NCBI GenBank assembly: GCA_019915015.1 | Contig: JAHBBC010000008.1 | Coordinates: 930,001 to 994,000, forward strand | Origin: Auriscalpium vulgare | Lineage: Eukaryota > Basidiomycota > Agaricomycetes > Russulales > Auriscalpiaceae | Direction: 5' to 3' | Length of the DNA stretch: 64,000 nt | Shown here: positions 1-10,844 of the stretch, in pieces | Numbering within the stretch: the first letter of the stretch is position 1 | How the letters are laid out: each line of letters starts with the position of its first letter | The notes under the pieces: generated by a model | Databases searched by the model: none | What the model saw: the letters and a program-made list of their open reading frames with translations, nothing else | Told to the model about the DNA's origin: nothing | Program-made: the position numbers and the translations under genes

Positions 1-946
1 CAGTCGGCATCAGTCGAGTTCAGGAGAGCATGCGATGAGGGGACGTGCCCCATCTGTGGAAATTAGCGTGTGCCCAGGTTGTCGGCTAATCACAGATGGG
101 ATATAGAGCGAGATCCGAGTCCGCGAGAGGTTCGATGATCTGCGCCAGTCTCAGCGTCGACGCGCTCGCGTTCGCGCTGCCATCACCACGCCTCAAGATC
201 GTCCTTGAGGTGAGATCCCCTTGTACGGGAACGCGGCAGGACGGTTCGTCAAAGCACCCAGCAAGCGGGGCTATCGCTTGGGCATCCGGGCACTCGGCCT
301 CCGGCGTGCAAGATGAACGTATGTGCTGCAATCCCAACGTGCTTCATTGACACCATCGGTAAGGAGAGGACTTCTGTGGAGCTGCTGGACATTCGGCTGC
401 TGGCGGGCAGCCCACGCCTGCGAACTAAGTAAGCCCGTCCCGCCTAGAACACGGTTGTTTCTGCCTACCTTAAAGATCACATCACCTCGTGCTTCCAGGA
501 GACCGTCGCGGCCAGGTTTAGAGCATCACGGTTTGCAAAATGCCTGCCTTCAAGACACCGCTGGGCAAAGTATGGATGGGAAATATCATTGGCGAGGTAT
601 ATGTGGCAACCTGTCGCATGGTGAAATCTACAGTCTCTCTATGACTCCCTGTTTACTTACCTTCTACACGTAGGATTTCCGCATGCCGTAGATTCGTGCG
701 GCGTGAGAAAGTCCTCACAGGTGGCGGGCGGAAAGCGGCCTTGGCCTGTAGCTCACTGAGAAATAATCTCGGCGCTCGGAGTCGAGACAATCTCACCGTA
801 TTCTGACAACAAGGAATAACGGAAGGCGGTACGTCGTTCATACGTCGCCCATCACTCACCTTCATTGTTAAGTCTTCAGAAGCTATGTCTTCCAGATTGT
901 ATCCTCGGTTTCAAAGGCGCCGTGCTCACGTCGACGGCATGCCCGC
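1..946. other. Left edge, no recognisable gene
   Basis: I see no convincing exon chain here. Short open frames exist on both strands but show no splice-consistent continuation. A piece around 230-305 resembles, over roughly 60 bases with many changes, the sequence at about 36110-36175 and 57610-57670 in the array: on the minus strand both encode a peptide of the type PDAQAxxPLAxCF. This suggests that the left flank of the transposon is also derived from the array. Confidence 0.4.
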
Positions 947-1735
947 GGCGGTGTTGCAATGGCTGAAAGGAGAATTATTGTAGTACCAAAGGGAACAAGA
1001 CCCGAAACTGCAAGACAGGGCGGTGTGCTGCGTACGTTCGTCGTGATCCCCGCTCTCGCGCCCAGTCTCGCTTACGTCGACACTGTCCAACCGCGCGCGC
1101 CTCCTCGCAGCGCTCACTTCGGAGGCAGCTTCGTCCGGCGTGGCCGTCAACATAGCAGCGGTAGGCATTTACGATATCAGGCGAAGCGATCCAGGCGGCC
1201 AACAAGAAAGAATGACGGTAGGGATGTTTCGCTTAATTTCAGGAGGCGAGGTCATTTGAATACGGCCCTAGCCGCCATGTCTCTGGGGCGCTCGTTGTAT
1301 ACACACAATGCAACAATTAGCGAGGACGGAGCAATTGATAATCGTCTCTCTTCAGGCAGTTTTGAGAAACAAGAGACTGGCATGCGGCTTGTGGCGTGTG
1401 GGGTACATGCCATGATCGATGGCGGCATTGTTGCGGAAAGGGAAAAGGTCCGTGTACATTACATGAACGTGCGAGTATGGCGCGTACCCTATGCCAGTGC
1501 AGCAGATGACCTCGCAGGCCGCTCGAGGCCACTTCTGCTGGAGTGGCACAATTGTCACAGGGCGCCGGGATGCGGTCGCGTGAACTACATCACCGGGAAG
1601 CTGGAAACAGCCGAGCTCGCCGTCTGCTAGGTCTGGATGAGAACGATCGGCGGACTGTAACACTGAATCGAGAACATGGGACGTGGCAGCTCACAATCGC
1701 ACGGTTCATTCATGATGGAAGAAGAAGGGTGCGTA
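947..1735 (+). repeat. Repeat block S, copy S1
   Basis: This block aligns with 27190-27955 (S2) and 48430-49195 (S3), sharing long stretches such as the segment around 1020-1085, and ending at the same purine-rich string near 1730. S1 is the most diverged copy. It contains an open frame of about 220 codons (959-1630) that is interrupted in S2 and S3, so either S1 is accidentally open or the others have decayed. The 3' part encodes a peptide with the conserved core NYITGKLETAE in S1 and S2. No known domain is recognised. Confidence 0.8.
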
Positions 1736-2086
1736 GTAGGGCGACGTAGATACCACACCGCCGCCTGTGCAGCACGATCATCACGGCTCGTCAGCTACCA
1801 GAAGCTGCGCAAGGTCCCCGATCATTGGCTTTTACCTATCTATGAGACGATCACCGAGATGAATGTGTGATATGTCTGAAGACGGACAATAGGAAGTCAG
1901 ACGAGGGCGTCACGCACGTAGACATTGTGCATTTTACCCACCGTGCTGGGAATCTGTGCACCGCAAAAGTTGTATGAGCGGCGGAAAGGACGCGCACTAG
2001 CTCCAAGCGAAGATGCCAGGAGCTTCTGCCACGCACAGTCATTCTTCAGAGCCGCCAGCGCAACGGTACAAGGTTCTCGGGGTACT
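1736..2086. other. Flank between S1 and the transposon end
   Basis: Similarity to the S block stops near 1735 and the left terminal inverted repeat begins near 2087. I see no gene. The last 20 bases before 2087 weakly resemble the reverse complement of the bases just after 18178, so the true outer end of the element could lie slightly further out. Confidence 0.4.
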
Positions 2087-2241
2087 ACTTCAGTTGCGTC
2101 CCGGACCGGGCGGCGCTGGTATGTGCAGCCCGCCGGGTCATGGCGCGGATCCCGCCCGTACCGCGCGGACTCAGCGCGCCCAGCAATGCTGGAGCAGCTC
2201 GAGCCCGTGCGCTGTGAGGGGATCCCGCCATGACCAGGCGG
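2087..2241 (+). repeat. Left terminal inverted repeat (155 bp)
   Basis: It begins acttcagt and ends with ccaggcgg. It matches the reverse complement of 18024-18178 along its whole length without gaps, with about seven substitutions (roughly 95% identity by eye). Conserved parts include the strings ccgggcggcgctggtatg and agcaatgctggagcagctcg. Confidence 0.93.
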
Positions 2242-2440
2242 ATGCCGCCCGGTCTGTGCGCCGCTCGGGAGCCCCGCAACCATCGCCGTCCGCCGCCGTC
2301 GGTGCGCCTGGTCTGTGCGGGCCCGCCCCCTCTACCGTCGACGCCGCCGCCGCCTGCACCCCGCGCCGCGAGGGCTCTGCGCGCTCGCCCTCCACCGTCG
2401 ATGCCGCCGCCGCCTGCACCCCGCGGGCACCCTGCGCGAC
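2242..2440 (+). repeat. Left subterminal repeats
   Basis: A 32-base Pro-codon-like string occurs at 2334-2365 and again, with one change, at 2394-2425. The string cctggtctgtgcgg (about 2306-2320) also occurs, reverse-complemented, several times in the right subterminal region (17727-17980). Shared subterminal motifs of this kind are commonly transposase binding sites; that role is inferred. Confidence 0.6.
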
Positions 2441-3525
2441 ACAGGGACCAGCGGCATGCCCCCTCTGCGCTGGAATCGCACTCGGTTTGTGCATCGTCGG
2501 CGTGTCGCGGGTGGTTTTTGTGTCGTGCGTTGCGGCCCTGCGTGTTCGACACTTTATTTGCCGTCAGTGCTCGAGATGTCAGGGTAGAAAGGACGGGCTG
2601 GGTTCAAGTGTGCGGACGAGGTTGCGAGTTGACGCGACAGCAGGCTAGATAAAAAGAGCTCTGAGCCGCACGTATTGAGAAATGGGAAACAGGCCCAGAC
2701 ATACCTGAGCGAGAAGCACCAGCCAAGACAACCCCCGTCTCCGTCGACAACTAGGCGACGACTGAAAAAAATGAGAGAAAGAAAGAGTGTCGAGATGCTG
2801 TCGAAGGATCCAACGAAGCGTGCAAACCGCCAAAGGGCAAAACGATGTAGATTGTCAGCTACTATCATGAAACGATTGAAACAAAAGGGACGAACGTTTC
2901 CCAGCGAACTGAAAGCCGAGACCCGCGTCTGAACCGAGGATACAAGCAGGTCGAGAAGACGATGAGAAAGAAACAGAAGACGATGAGAAAGGACAGTGTG
3001 GAGAAGGACACATGGGCGTAGCGTAGGTGCCGTGTCCATGCCTCGACGCATTCCCGAGTGTACGGCGGTGGCGTGGCTACGAGCGCCCACCGCCGCCGCC
3101 TGCTTCGTCCTCCTGGCTTGTTTCCTCTCCCACCCTCACTCTTCGTCGCCCCGTCTCTCCTTGCACTCAGGCGCGTCCTTCCCATGCGCTGAGATCATCC
3201 CATCGCTGACGCGCACGGCACCACATCGTCGTCCACCGCGTTTTGTCTCCAGGTGCGTCCTTCCTCCTCCAATGCTCGCCCACGCGCTGAGACGCGCCCT
3301 CCTCAGTCGATCCATCTTCCTCATCTCCATCTTCCTCATCCACCGCTGACACGCTATCAGGGCGGCGGCGCGTACGGAAATGGACTACGGACTTGTTTGA
3401 ATTCAGGGCCTCGGTCACGTGGCGCGGTGCGGCGCGCGGGCGCAGAGAGACAGTGCAAAGTTAAGCCCTCCCCCGCCGAATGCTGGTTCGCACGTCGCTC
3501 ACTACACCCTTCACCGTCATTATTC
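2441..3525 (+). promoter_or_regulatory. Gene-free leader and likely promoter region of gene A
   Basis: I find no exon chain. About 2690-3010 is strongly purine-rich (GA) on the plus strand, with repeats of gagaaagaaa type. About 3100-3360 is pyrimidine-rich (CT), a composition typical of fungal promoters just upstream of transcription starts. Gene A begins at 3526. Promoter assignment is inference from composition and position. Confidence 0.4.
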
Positions 3526-5423
3526 ATGCCCGCCTCCTGGAAATGGCGCAAAGAGGAGACCGCCTGGTTGGCAGAGGCTTCCGACAAAGAATTCGCCGAG
3601 CGCGAGCTCGCGCCGCCTAAGGCCGCCTACTACTCTCTCGACAACATCGCTGCCAGGATCACCGACCTCTACGAGGAGCACTTCAAGGACGCTCACCAGG
3701 GGGAATCGGAGGAAGACTACCAAGCTCGCGTCAAGAAATCGCACAAGAACAAAAATCGAAAAGTCCTCCGGATCGTCGGCGAGACTGGCGAGGAGCGTCT
3801 CCAGCGCCTTGCCGCGTGCCCCACGGTGAGTGGCCTGTACGCATCCCTGTCGCCACGGCTTGACCTGTTATCGCAGAGGATCAGGGGCTACCTTGACGGG
3901 CAGAGCGCGAGGTATTCGAAAGCGCTTCTGGCTGCTCCGCAGATAACTCGCCTCGCACCAGTTGCAGCGCCCGCGGGGTCCGCGTGGAAAGTCTTCCAGA
4001 GTGCAGACTGCACTCACCGTGACAAACCTGTCATTCAACCGGGGGAATCACCTGCGACATACCAGAAGAGGGTCTCGGCCGCCTACCATGCTCTGAGCGC
4101 AGATGATATCAAGGCGCTCGAGGCGCTCGGTGCGGAGGAAGCGGCGCCCAGCAACAGCAGCTCCGAGTTGGAGCGCCAGAAGTAATGCCCCGTCCATCAC
4201 TTTATCGCGCAGTGACGCTGACGCCTTTGCCCTCCAGAAAAGCTGCCGGCATGATTGAGGCTATTAATCGACAGGCACAGCATTGGTACGAGGAGACGGG
4301 CTGGGTCGGTCTGTACATTGCGGGCGGTCCTTTGGAAGGTGGACGTACCGGTGCTCACATGTACGTGTTGAGCCTCCCGCACGCAAATCACCTCTCATTG
4401 CGTTATTGTAGCATGCCGATAGGCCAGACGCCGCAAGAGGAAGACTTCGAGCAGTGGCTTGTACGCCGCACTCCAGATTGGACTTCGCAACACCTCCGGA
4501 TAGAACTCCTCGCGTTCATGGAGAAGATCTTCGGTACGCAGTCAACCTGAGGGACAGCGCAATAGGAACTGACGTACCGACGACAGGAAACCGACCCGCA
4601 CTCGCCACGACGGTCGCGCCGTCAGCGGTGTCCTCAGAGAGCGTGTACGTGCCTGTTGCACACACTGCGACCGTCGACTCCCCGCTCAACGACATTGACA
4701 CTGCGCCCGACACCGCGCCCGACACTGCGCCCGACACCGCCGCGTCGGACATTACGCCGGTGGCCGACACCACGCTCGCTGGAGCAGACACTGCGCTCGA
4801 CACCGCGCCCGCGTCGGACATTACGCCGGTGGCCGACACCGCGCTCGCTGTTGCAGACGCTGCGACGGTTGACTCCCCGCTCAACAACATGGCCACTGCG
4901 CCCGACACTGCGGCCGCGTCCGACACCTCGACGCTGCCAGAGGCCGGACCGGACGGGCCGATTGCCACGCACGCTGCCGACACCTCGGAGCCCCAGTCCG
5001 CTCCGGTCATGCTCACCGAGGCTCAACCTGCTGCCTCGCACAATAATCGCAAGGGAGCCAAGAAACGGAAGTCTGCCGCGCATGACCCTACGGAGGCCCC
5101 GGCCACCAAGAAGCCGCGCACGAGCGAGAAGCAGGGCACAACCAAGAAGTCGCGCACGAAGGTCCCCGCTGCGGTGCCTACCGCGCCGCCGGTGGACCGT
5201 CCTGGAGCGCGGGTGCGCAAGGCATCGGACAGAGCGGCAGGACGTGAACTGTGCGTATCCCTAGCCGTCATTACTCCCCGCAGCACACTGACACGTTGCT
5301 AGTCAAACGTTAGCCGAGAGGCAGGAGGCGGAGCGTGCGCTCGTGCAAGCTCAAGGGGAGGCCATAGCACCCCGAGGAGCGAAGGCCGGAGTGCGCGGAA
5401 AGACGATGCCCAATCGTCGATGA
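3526..5423 (+). CDS. Cargo gene A: unknown protein with Asp-Thr-Ala-Pro repeats and C-terminal RKASDRAAG motif
   Basis: Five exons read continuously: 3526-3825, 3877-4181, 4238-4533, 4587-5250, 5303-5423 (561 aa). Introns are 51-56 bp with GT-AG ends, and those at 4182 and 4534 have clear CTGAC branch sites. The first 200 residues are charged and helical in character (RVKKSHKNKNRKVLRIVG type). Residues about 205-300, read from 4238-4533, form a compact globular-looking section (HWYEETGWVGLYIAGG). Residues about 330-420 are an acidic low-complexity tract of DTAP/SDITPVADTAL repeats. Then comes a Lys-rich stretch resembling a nuclear localisation signal (KKRKSAAHDPTEAPATKKPR) and the motif RVRKASDRAAG near residue 510. 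I do not recognise a family. It is the first gene inside the left end and points toward the transposase, so it is probably mobilised as cargo or is an accessory protein. Confidence 0.82.
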
Positions 5424-5433
5424 TCAGCGGTCC

Positions 5434-5579
5434 TATCCCCGAATTCGTGACCAATCTAGATTCTCTAAGGGTCGCTTCGCTACGTCTACCGCCTCTTTGC
5501 TCTGACTATCCCCGAATTTGTTACCAATCTAGATTCTCTAAGCGTCGCTTCGCTACCTCTACCTCCTCTTTGCTCTGAC
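5434..5579 (+). repeat. Two-copy tandem repeat, 73-bp unit
   Basis: Units 5434-5506 and 5507-5579 are near-identical and begin tatccccgaatt. They lie just after the stop of gene A and may be part of its 3' untranslated region or terminator area. Confidence 0.85.
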
Positions 5580-5947
5580 GACGGGACCGCTTTGCCGCCG
5601 ACTCAGCGGAACAATGTGCCCTGAATTTATTTTAAAGGCGTCGGCAAGGCGTCGCGTATCGAGAGATTTGGTTTTCGTAAGGCTCCAGTGGTGCATGCCG
5701 AGGTACTCGCTCACGTCGGGCACCAGGGCAGGGGAGGGTAGGGGCAGACAAGAGACAAATTCTTCGAAATGCCGCCGAACGGCCGCCCAGGAGGATGGGT
5801 GGCCGCCCTGGCGCTTGAAGGTGCGGGTCTCTGTGAATCATGCGCGACGGGGATGGACACGTCAAGACATTTAAACGGATGGATTCTCACCAGAGCTCAG
5901 CACCAACCTTTCAGAACGCTCAGAACGCTTGCCATCCTTAGTCGACA

Positions 5948-8770
5948 ATGGCCCGCCTCGCTCGCACCGTCCTGCACTCGTCTCTCGCGTACAGCTCCCG
6001 TCTCAAGAGAGCTTGCTTCGTGGACGCCGAGGCCCGCAAACCCGACATCGTGGCCTCCGCCTGCTCTCACTGCGGCGCGTACGGACGCCTGGCGATGACA
6101 TACAAGCCTGAGCATGCCGGCCAGTGGCACGCAGTGGTGAGTGGCACTTTACCGGCTTGCCTCTATCCCCGCTCAATGGACGCATTTCGCAGTGCCTGAA
6201 CCCGCAGTGCCCGTGGCGTAAGGCGGAGCGCAAGGCCCGAGCGTGGTACCCGGCGCAGGAGATGCCTACGGCTGACAGGGTCGCTGCCATCGAGGCCGTC
6301 CGCGCGGCGGATGAGGTGGCGAAGGCCACGCAGAAGATCGCTAGGGCCGCCGAGGCGAAGCACGCGAAAACGTTGAAGGCGAAGGCGAAGGTATGTACCA
6401 CTCTGTCCGCTTCACGCCACTCACTGACCGTGCCGCAGGGTGGACGCGCGCGCAAGAACCGCGGGTCGCGCGGCGAGGGCAGTGCGCTGCGCGATGAGCA
6501 GATGGACGGCGACGCGCGCCTTGCCGCTTTGATCGCCGAGCAAGAGGTTGCGGGTGTGCGCGCTGCAGCCGAGCAGACAGACCGGGACTTCGCGATCGCG
6601 GTCCGCGCGGCGGAGGAGTTGGCGAAGCCCGCGCACAAGATCGCTAGGGCCACCGAGGCGAAGCACGCGAAAACGTTGAAGGCGAAGGCGAATGTATGTA
6701 CCACTCTGTCCGCTTCACGCCACTCACTGACCGTGCCGCAGGGTGGACGCGCGCGCAAGAACCGCGGGTCGCGCGGCGAGGGCAGTGCGCTGCGCGATGA
6801 GCAGATGGACGGCGACGCGCGCCTTGCCGCCTTGATTGCCGAGCAGGAGGTTGCGAGTGTGCGCGCTGCAGCCGAGCAGATAGACCAGGACATGGCGATC
6901 GCGCTCGCCCTCGTCGACGCTGACGCTGACGAGGGCGCGGAACGCAGCTCATCTGTTGTTCCAGAGTCCGTCACCCAGGAGGTAAGCAGTCATCCACGCG
7001 CCGCACCCCGGGATGCTCTCTGATGGCAGGTCTTGCAGACGATGCGCACGAGCAGCGATGGAGGAGAGGCGGATGGCTCGCGGGACCCGTCGGGCGACGG
7101 CGACGCTCCCGCCGACGGCGACGCACCCGGCGATGACAGAGACGACGGCGATCGGAGCGATGGCGATGAGGCTGGCGGTCTTCCTGTGAGCCCGCCAGCG
7201 TACAAGGGCATGCGGATCACGTTGTGGCGGGCGGTGCGTTCTGACATCCACTTAGGCTGTAGGCTGACGCTGATCGGCTCCGTCAACAGGGACATCTACG
7301 CTACGCTTTTCGACACATCCTGTGCACCGCCGAGTTCATCCCTGCGTACGCGATCACCTTGGAAGAGATGGAGGCCGCCGGGTTCGCAAACAACACCCAG
7401 ACCCAGTACTGGGACCCCGCTCGCACCAGGTGGGCTCCGGATAACTACCAACGCTTTGATGACCCGATCCCACTCCCGGATGCGGCGCAATACGTTCTGA
7501 TTCGCGCGCGAGACACCCACGGCGATGTCCTCAACAGTTTCGGGACGGAAGTCCGGTGGCTGGAGAGCCAGACGCCACTCGAAGGGCTGCCATTCACCGT
7601 CGTCGGACTGCACGGCTCCGTCGAACCCCTCCCGGAGCCCACCCAAGACGCAGATGGCGCCACTGCCGCCGAACCCCTCCCGGAGCCCACCCAAGACACT
7701 GATGGCACCACTGTCGCCACCGAATCGCCTCCCCCTTCATCGCCTCCCCCTTCCCTGCGGGCCACCCCCGGTTCTACGAGCGCTGACGCCGCCCAGGCGA
7801 TTTCCCCTCCGCCGCCGTACTCGTCTGTCGTCGGAGGTCGCGGTCGTGACGACGCGCCGATGGTCGACTTGGAGGCTCTGCGGGCTCGTCGGCTCCAGCG
7901 TCACGACACGGCGTTCTACGGAGAGGATCAGCTGGGAAGGGGCCCGTGGAGTTTTGTAGTCCCAGGCGCCTTCAGGCCCACGAGGTCGCCGCCGATCGAG
8001 AGAATCTGGGCTAACGCAGCCGGGGGGCGTGTACAGCCGATGGGGCGTGGCGAGGGCTCGTCGACTGGACCGCAGCAAGGACGTGGTGTCAAGAGGCCGG
8101 GCGAAGACGACCACGTGGAGGGTTCGTCTACTGGACCACAATCTAAGAGACGTGCCCTCGATGCGCCGCCTGCGACCGATGTCGGACGGCGTGAGCGTAA
8201 GGCTACGGACAGAGCGGCTGGGATTGGACTGTGAGTACTTTGGTTTGTGTGTGTCAATAGCAATCTCCTGAGCCTTCCATCAGCCGGACCCTGCTCGACA
8301 AGAAGACCGACGCCGCCCGCACCTATGCCCGATCGCCCGCCGCCCTCTCATCCGCCGCGCCGACGTCCGCCGCCCCGTGGTCTCGTGTGCCCGCGCCCGC
8401 CGCCGCGCCCTCCGCCGTTTTTGGTGCGCGTGCAATGGGGGCAGGCACGTCCTCCGCCACCACGTCCTCCGTCCCCGCGAACGGTCGCCCGTCCACCCCA
8501 GTGTTTGGGGCGCCGACGTCCTCCGCGACCAGGTCCTCCACGCCCTCCGCCGCTTTTGGCGCGCGTGCATTGGGGGCAGGCACGTCCTCCACCACCGCGT
8601 CCTCGTCCACCGCAGGCACGTCCTCGTCGGCCACGTCCAACGCCGTCCCGTGCACCGTCAGCGACAGCGACAACGACGACGACCTTCACTCCGAGTGGGT
8701 GTGGATTCGGGGCAAGTTTGTGAGGGTTTGGGACCTCACCAAGCCTACCAAAAGGAGGCGTACCGACTAG
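5948..8770 (+). CDS. Cargo gene B: GRF-like zinc finger protein with duplicated internal exons and RKATDRAAG motif
   Basis: Seven exons join in frame: 5948-6136, 6193-6390, 6439-6693, 6742-6981, 7030-7233, 7290-8230, 8284-8770 (837 aa). Residues about 38-70, spanning the first intron, read CSHCG-x-YGRLAMTYKPEHAGQWHA...CLNPQCPW, which fits the GRF zinc-finger pattern (CxxCG, basic spacer, Gly-Arg/Gln-Trp, CxxxxC-x-W). GRF fingers are known nucleic-acid binders in DNA repair and silencing proteins. Next come two near-identical Ala/Lys/Glu-rich helical repeats encoded by duplicated exons. A Gly/Asp-rich stretch follows, then a globular section (GHLRYAFRHILCTAEFIPAY), a Pro-rich region, and RERKATDRAAG near residue 667. 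The end is Ser/Thr/Ala-rich with an acidic patch and a basic terminus (TKPTKRRRTD). Probably nuclear, DNA- or RNA-binding; the exact role is unknown. Confidence 0.82.
6298..6900 (+). repeat. Tandem duplication of an exon-intron-exon unit inside gene B (303 bp)
   Basis: 6298-6600 and 6601-6900 are direct copies. Each contains the same 48-bp intron (6391-6438 and 6694-6741; identical apart from its immediate junction). The duplication therefore happened at DNA level and added about 85 residues to the helical region. Confidence 0.9.
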
Positions 8771-9507
8771 GCCACTGGCAATGCAATGTCGCTCACGGGC
8801 GCACATAATTTCTTAGCACAAATTCCATTTAGTCTGTTCTTAAATACAGTTTCGTTTTTAATGAGAACTTGTCTGTGCCATGTGAAAGGTGTGAACGTGT
8901 GGATTATACCAACTACGCTACGTTGTGATGTGAGTGGTCACTGGTGAAGACAAACGATCACGTGCTTCCGGTATATGCCGGGACCTGATAGGCGCTCGGC
9001 TTCTCCGTCGCCCACCAGCTCGCGCTCTCTAGCTTTTCCCTCGCTCCTCACCCTCTCTCCCTCTCATCACCTCACCCTATCACCCAAGGATCAAGCTCTC
9101 CAGCCAAGGTATGTGACCACGATCCGGTATGTAGACATTCTGACGATCGGACAGCAAGCTGCACCACCGCTCCGGCCGTATCCCTGACCTCCGCCCGCCA
9201 TCCAACCCTCCCTGCCTCGCACCAGAACCCCCGCCCGCGCTTCTCAGGCGCGCGTGCACTCTGCCCCGCGCTTTTCAGGCGCGCGTTGACATCCCCACCA
9301 ACCGCTCCTCGTATCCCTGACCTCCGCCCGCCATCCAACCCTCCCCGCCCCCCACCAGAGCCCCCGCCCGCGCTTCTCAGGCGCGCGTGCACTCTGCCCC
9401 GCGCTTGTCAGGCGCACATCCCCACCACCGCTCCTCGTATCCACTCCGCCATCCAACCCTCGCTGCTCCCCACCAGAGCCCTATCTGTGCTCCCTGCAGA
9501 TCACCCG
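8771..9507 (+). repeat. Intergenic region with GC-rich tandem repeat (133-bp unit)
   Basis: 8771-9178 is AT-richer and shows no gene. From 9179 to about 9490 a C-rich unit repeats about 2.3 times (starts at 9179, 9312 and 9438, each beginning tatcc). Each unit contains the string cttctcaggcgcgcg. Similar ggcgcgcgtt strings recur at 10870-11120, so this is an element-specific minisatellite family. Confidence 0.7.
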
Positions 9508-10489
9508 ATGCAAGCGAGACAAGGCTGGCAGAAGGGCCGTCAAAGGCGCGGTTCCGGCCATGGCCCAGCGCAAAAGGGGCCGAATTACGAGGGCATCGGG
9601 TGCTACTACACGCTCGATTCGCGTGCTAAGACTGGCCCGGAAGCGTCGGAGCCGGAGCTCATCTCCAAGAAAAAGAGAGGGACCTACTCCGAGCGCAACG
9701 TCTTTCTCCGGCACTACCCCAAACGCGGAGACGGCACATTTGTGTTGGACGAGTTCCTGGAGGGCGCACACGACTCGGACGACGACTACTGGGGCGATAG
9801 CGACGTCGACGGGACAGGTGCGTAGTGCATTCATTAATCCGACTTGCGCGGCTCATCGCAATGCAGGGTTCGCGATGGTCTCTGTGGTCGCCCCAGCGCC
9901 GGCAACCTGCGACACAGGTACCTCCAACGACCCGAATGTCGCCCCACCGGGCGCAGCCCCTTCGACGACCGCGACGACCGCTCCCTTGACCGCCGCCCCG
10001 TCGACGGCCGCCCCATCGATTGCCACCCGGAAGATGTCAGTGCAGGAGTGGAAGCAGCGGCGGCGCATGGGTGGTGAGCCCGAGGACTGGACAGGCCCTG
10101 CCGCGGCGCGCGGGCAGTTCTGGACGCCTGCTGGGCAAAAGGCAGGCCCGGAGGCACCTGTGCTACATGGGCAGATGGGCTCAGCAGCCCTCCCTGGGTT
10201 GCCCCTCTCACCCACGGGCGGCGCGCAGGCACCCAAGCGTCGCAGGCCGCGCAAGCGTCGCAATGGGTCGCCGGACCGCTCTCGCTCCCCCATCCGCCGG
10301 GAGTTGTCTCCGGCGCGACGTCACGGTTCACCCAGGCGCAGCTCGTCCCCTGGGCGCGGGGACAGGTCTTCAGCGCGTCGCGCAAGGACCCCTCCGCGCC
10401 GCGCCGGATCGCCTGTGCGGGCGCACGGCCATCCTGGGGGAAGTTCTACGCGGCCCGCGGAAGCCGCATCCACTTCGCGCATTCGTTAG
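9508..10489 (+). CDS. Cargo gene C: unknown protein with acidic segment and C-terminal RS-like domain
   Basis: Two exons, 9508-9817 and 9867-10489 (310 aa), joined across a 49-bp GTGCGT...CAG intron. The first 100 residues include GIGCYYTLDSRAK, a basic patch (ISKKKRGTYSERNVFLRHY) and an acidic end (DSDDDYWGDSDVDG). A Thr/Ala/Pro-rich linker follows, then MSVQEWKQRRRMGGEPEDW. The last 90 residues are dominated by Arg-Ser and Ser-Pro pairs (SPDRSRSPIRRELSPARR), resembling RS domains of splicing-related proteins, which mediate protein-protein and RNA contacts. Family not recognised. An upstream in-frame extension to 9286 is open but Pro-rich and repeat-derived, so the ATG at 9508 is preferred. 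Confidence 0.75.
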
Positions 10490-10568
10490 TACTTGAACTG
10501 GGGTGGGTTGGATCGAGGCGCGGCCCTCAAAACGTGTTCACCCTATGCCACTAATATACAGCCTGCCG

Positions 10569-10730
10569 TATTTACATGTACAAGTAGTCGTGGTCACAAA
10601 AAAACGCCCGTATTGTCGCCAAAATTTATATGTACAAGTAGTCGTGGTCACAAAAAAAAACCCGTATTGTCGCCAAAATTTACATGTAGACTCGTGGTCA
10701 CAAAAAAACCCCCGTATTGTCGCCAAAAAG
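10569..10730 (+). repeat. Three-copy tandem repeat, about 54-bp unit
   Basis: The units share tagtcgtggtcacaaaaaaa followed by cccgtattgtcgccaaaa. The third copy is shortened at its start. They lie between gene C and the transposase and differ in base composition (A-rich) from the surrounding GC-rich sequence. Confidence 0.9.
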
Positions 10731-10844
10731 AGTGTGAAGCCGGGACGGCGGGAACCCGGCCCGATGCAGATGTTGTCGTTTGTTTGCGCCGCGTCAACGG
10801 CGCCCGCGACTCAGAGCTCGCCATCCACCAGCAACCATCCCCGC

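Noticed and set aside
959..1630. A 223-codon open frame in block S1
   Set aside because: The equivalent frame is stopped in S2 and S3, and the peptide is Arg/Gly/Ala-rich without recognisable features. Kept as part of the repeat description only.
2013..2652. Overlapping open frames of 140-211 codons on both strands at the left transposon end
   Set aside because: They run through the inverted repeat and subterminal GC-rich repeats; the same sequence at the right end gives similar chance frames. No splice-consistent continuation.
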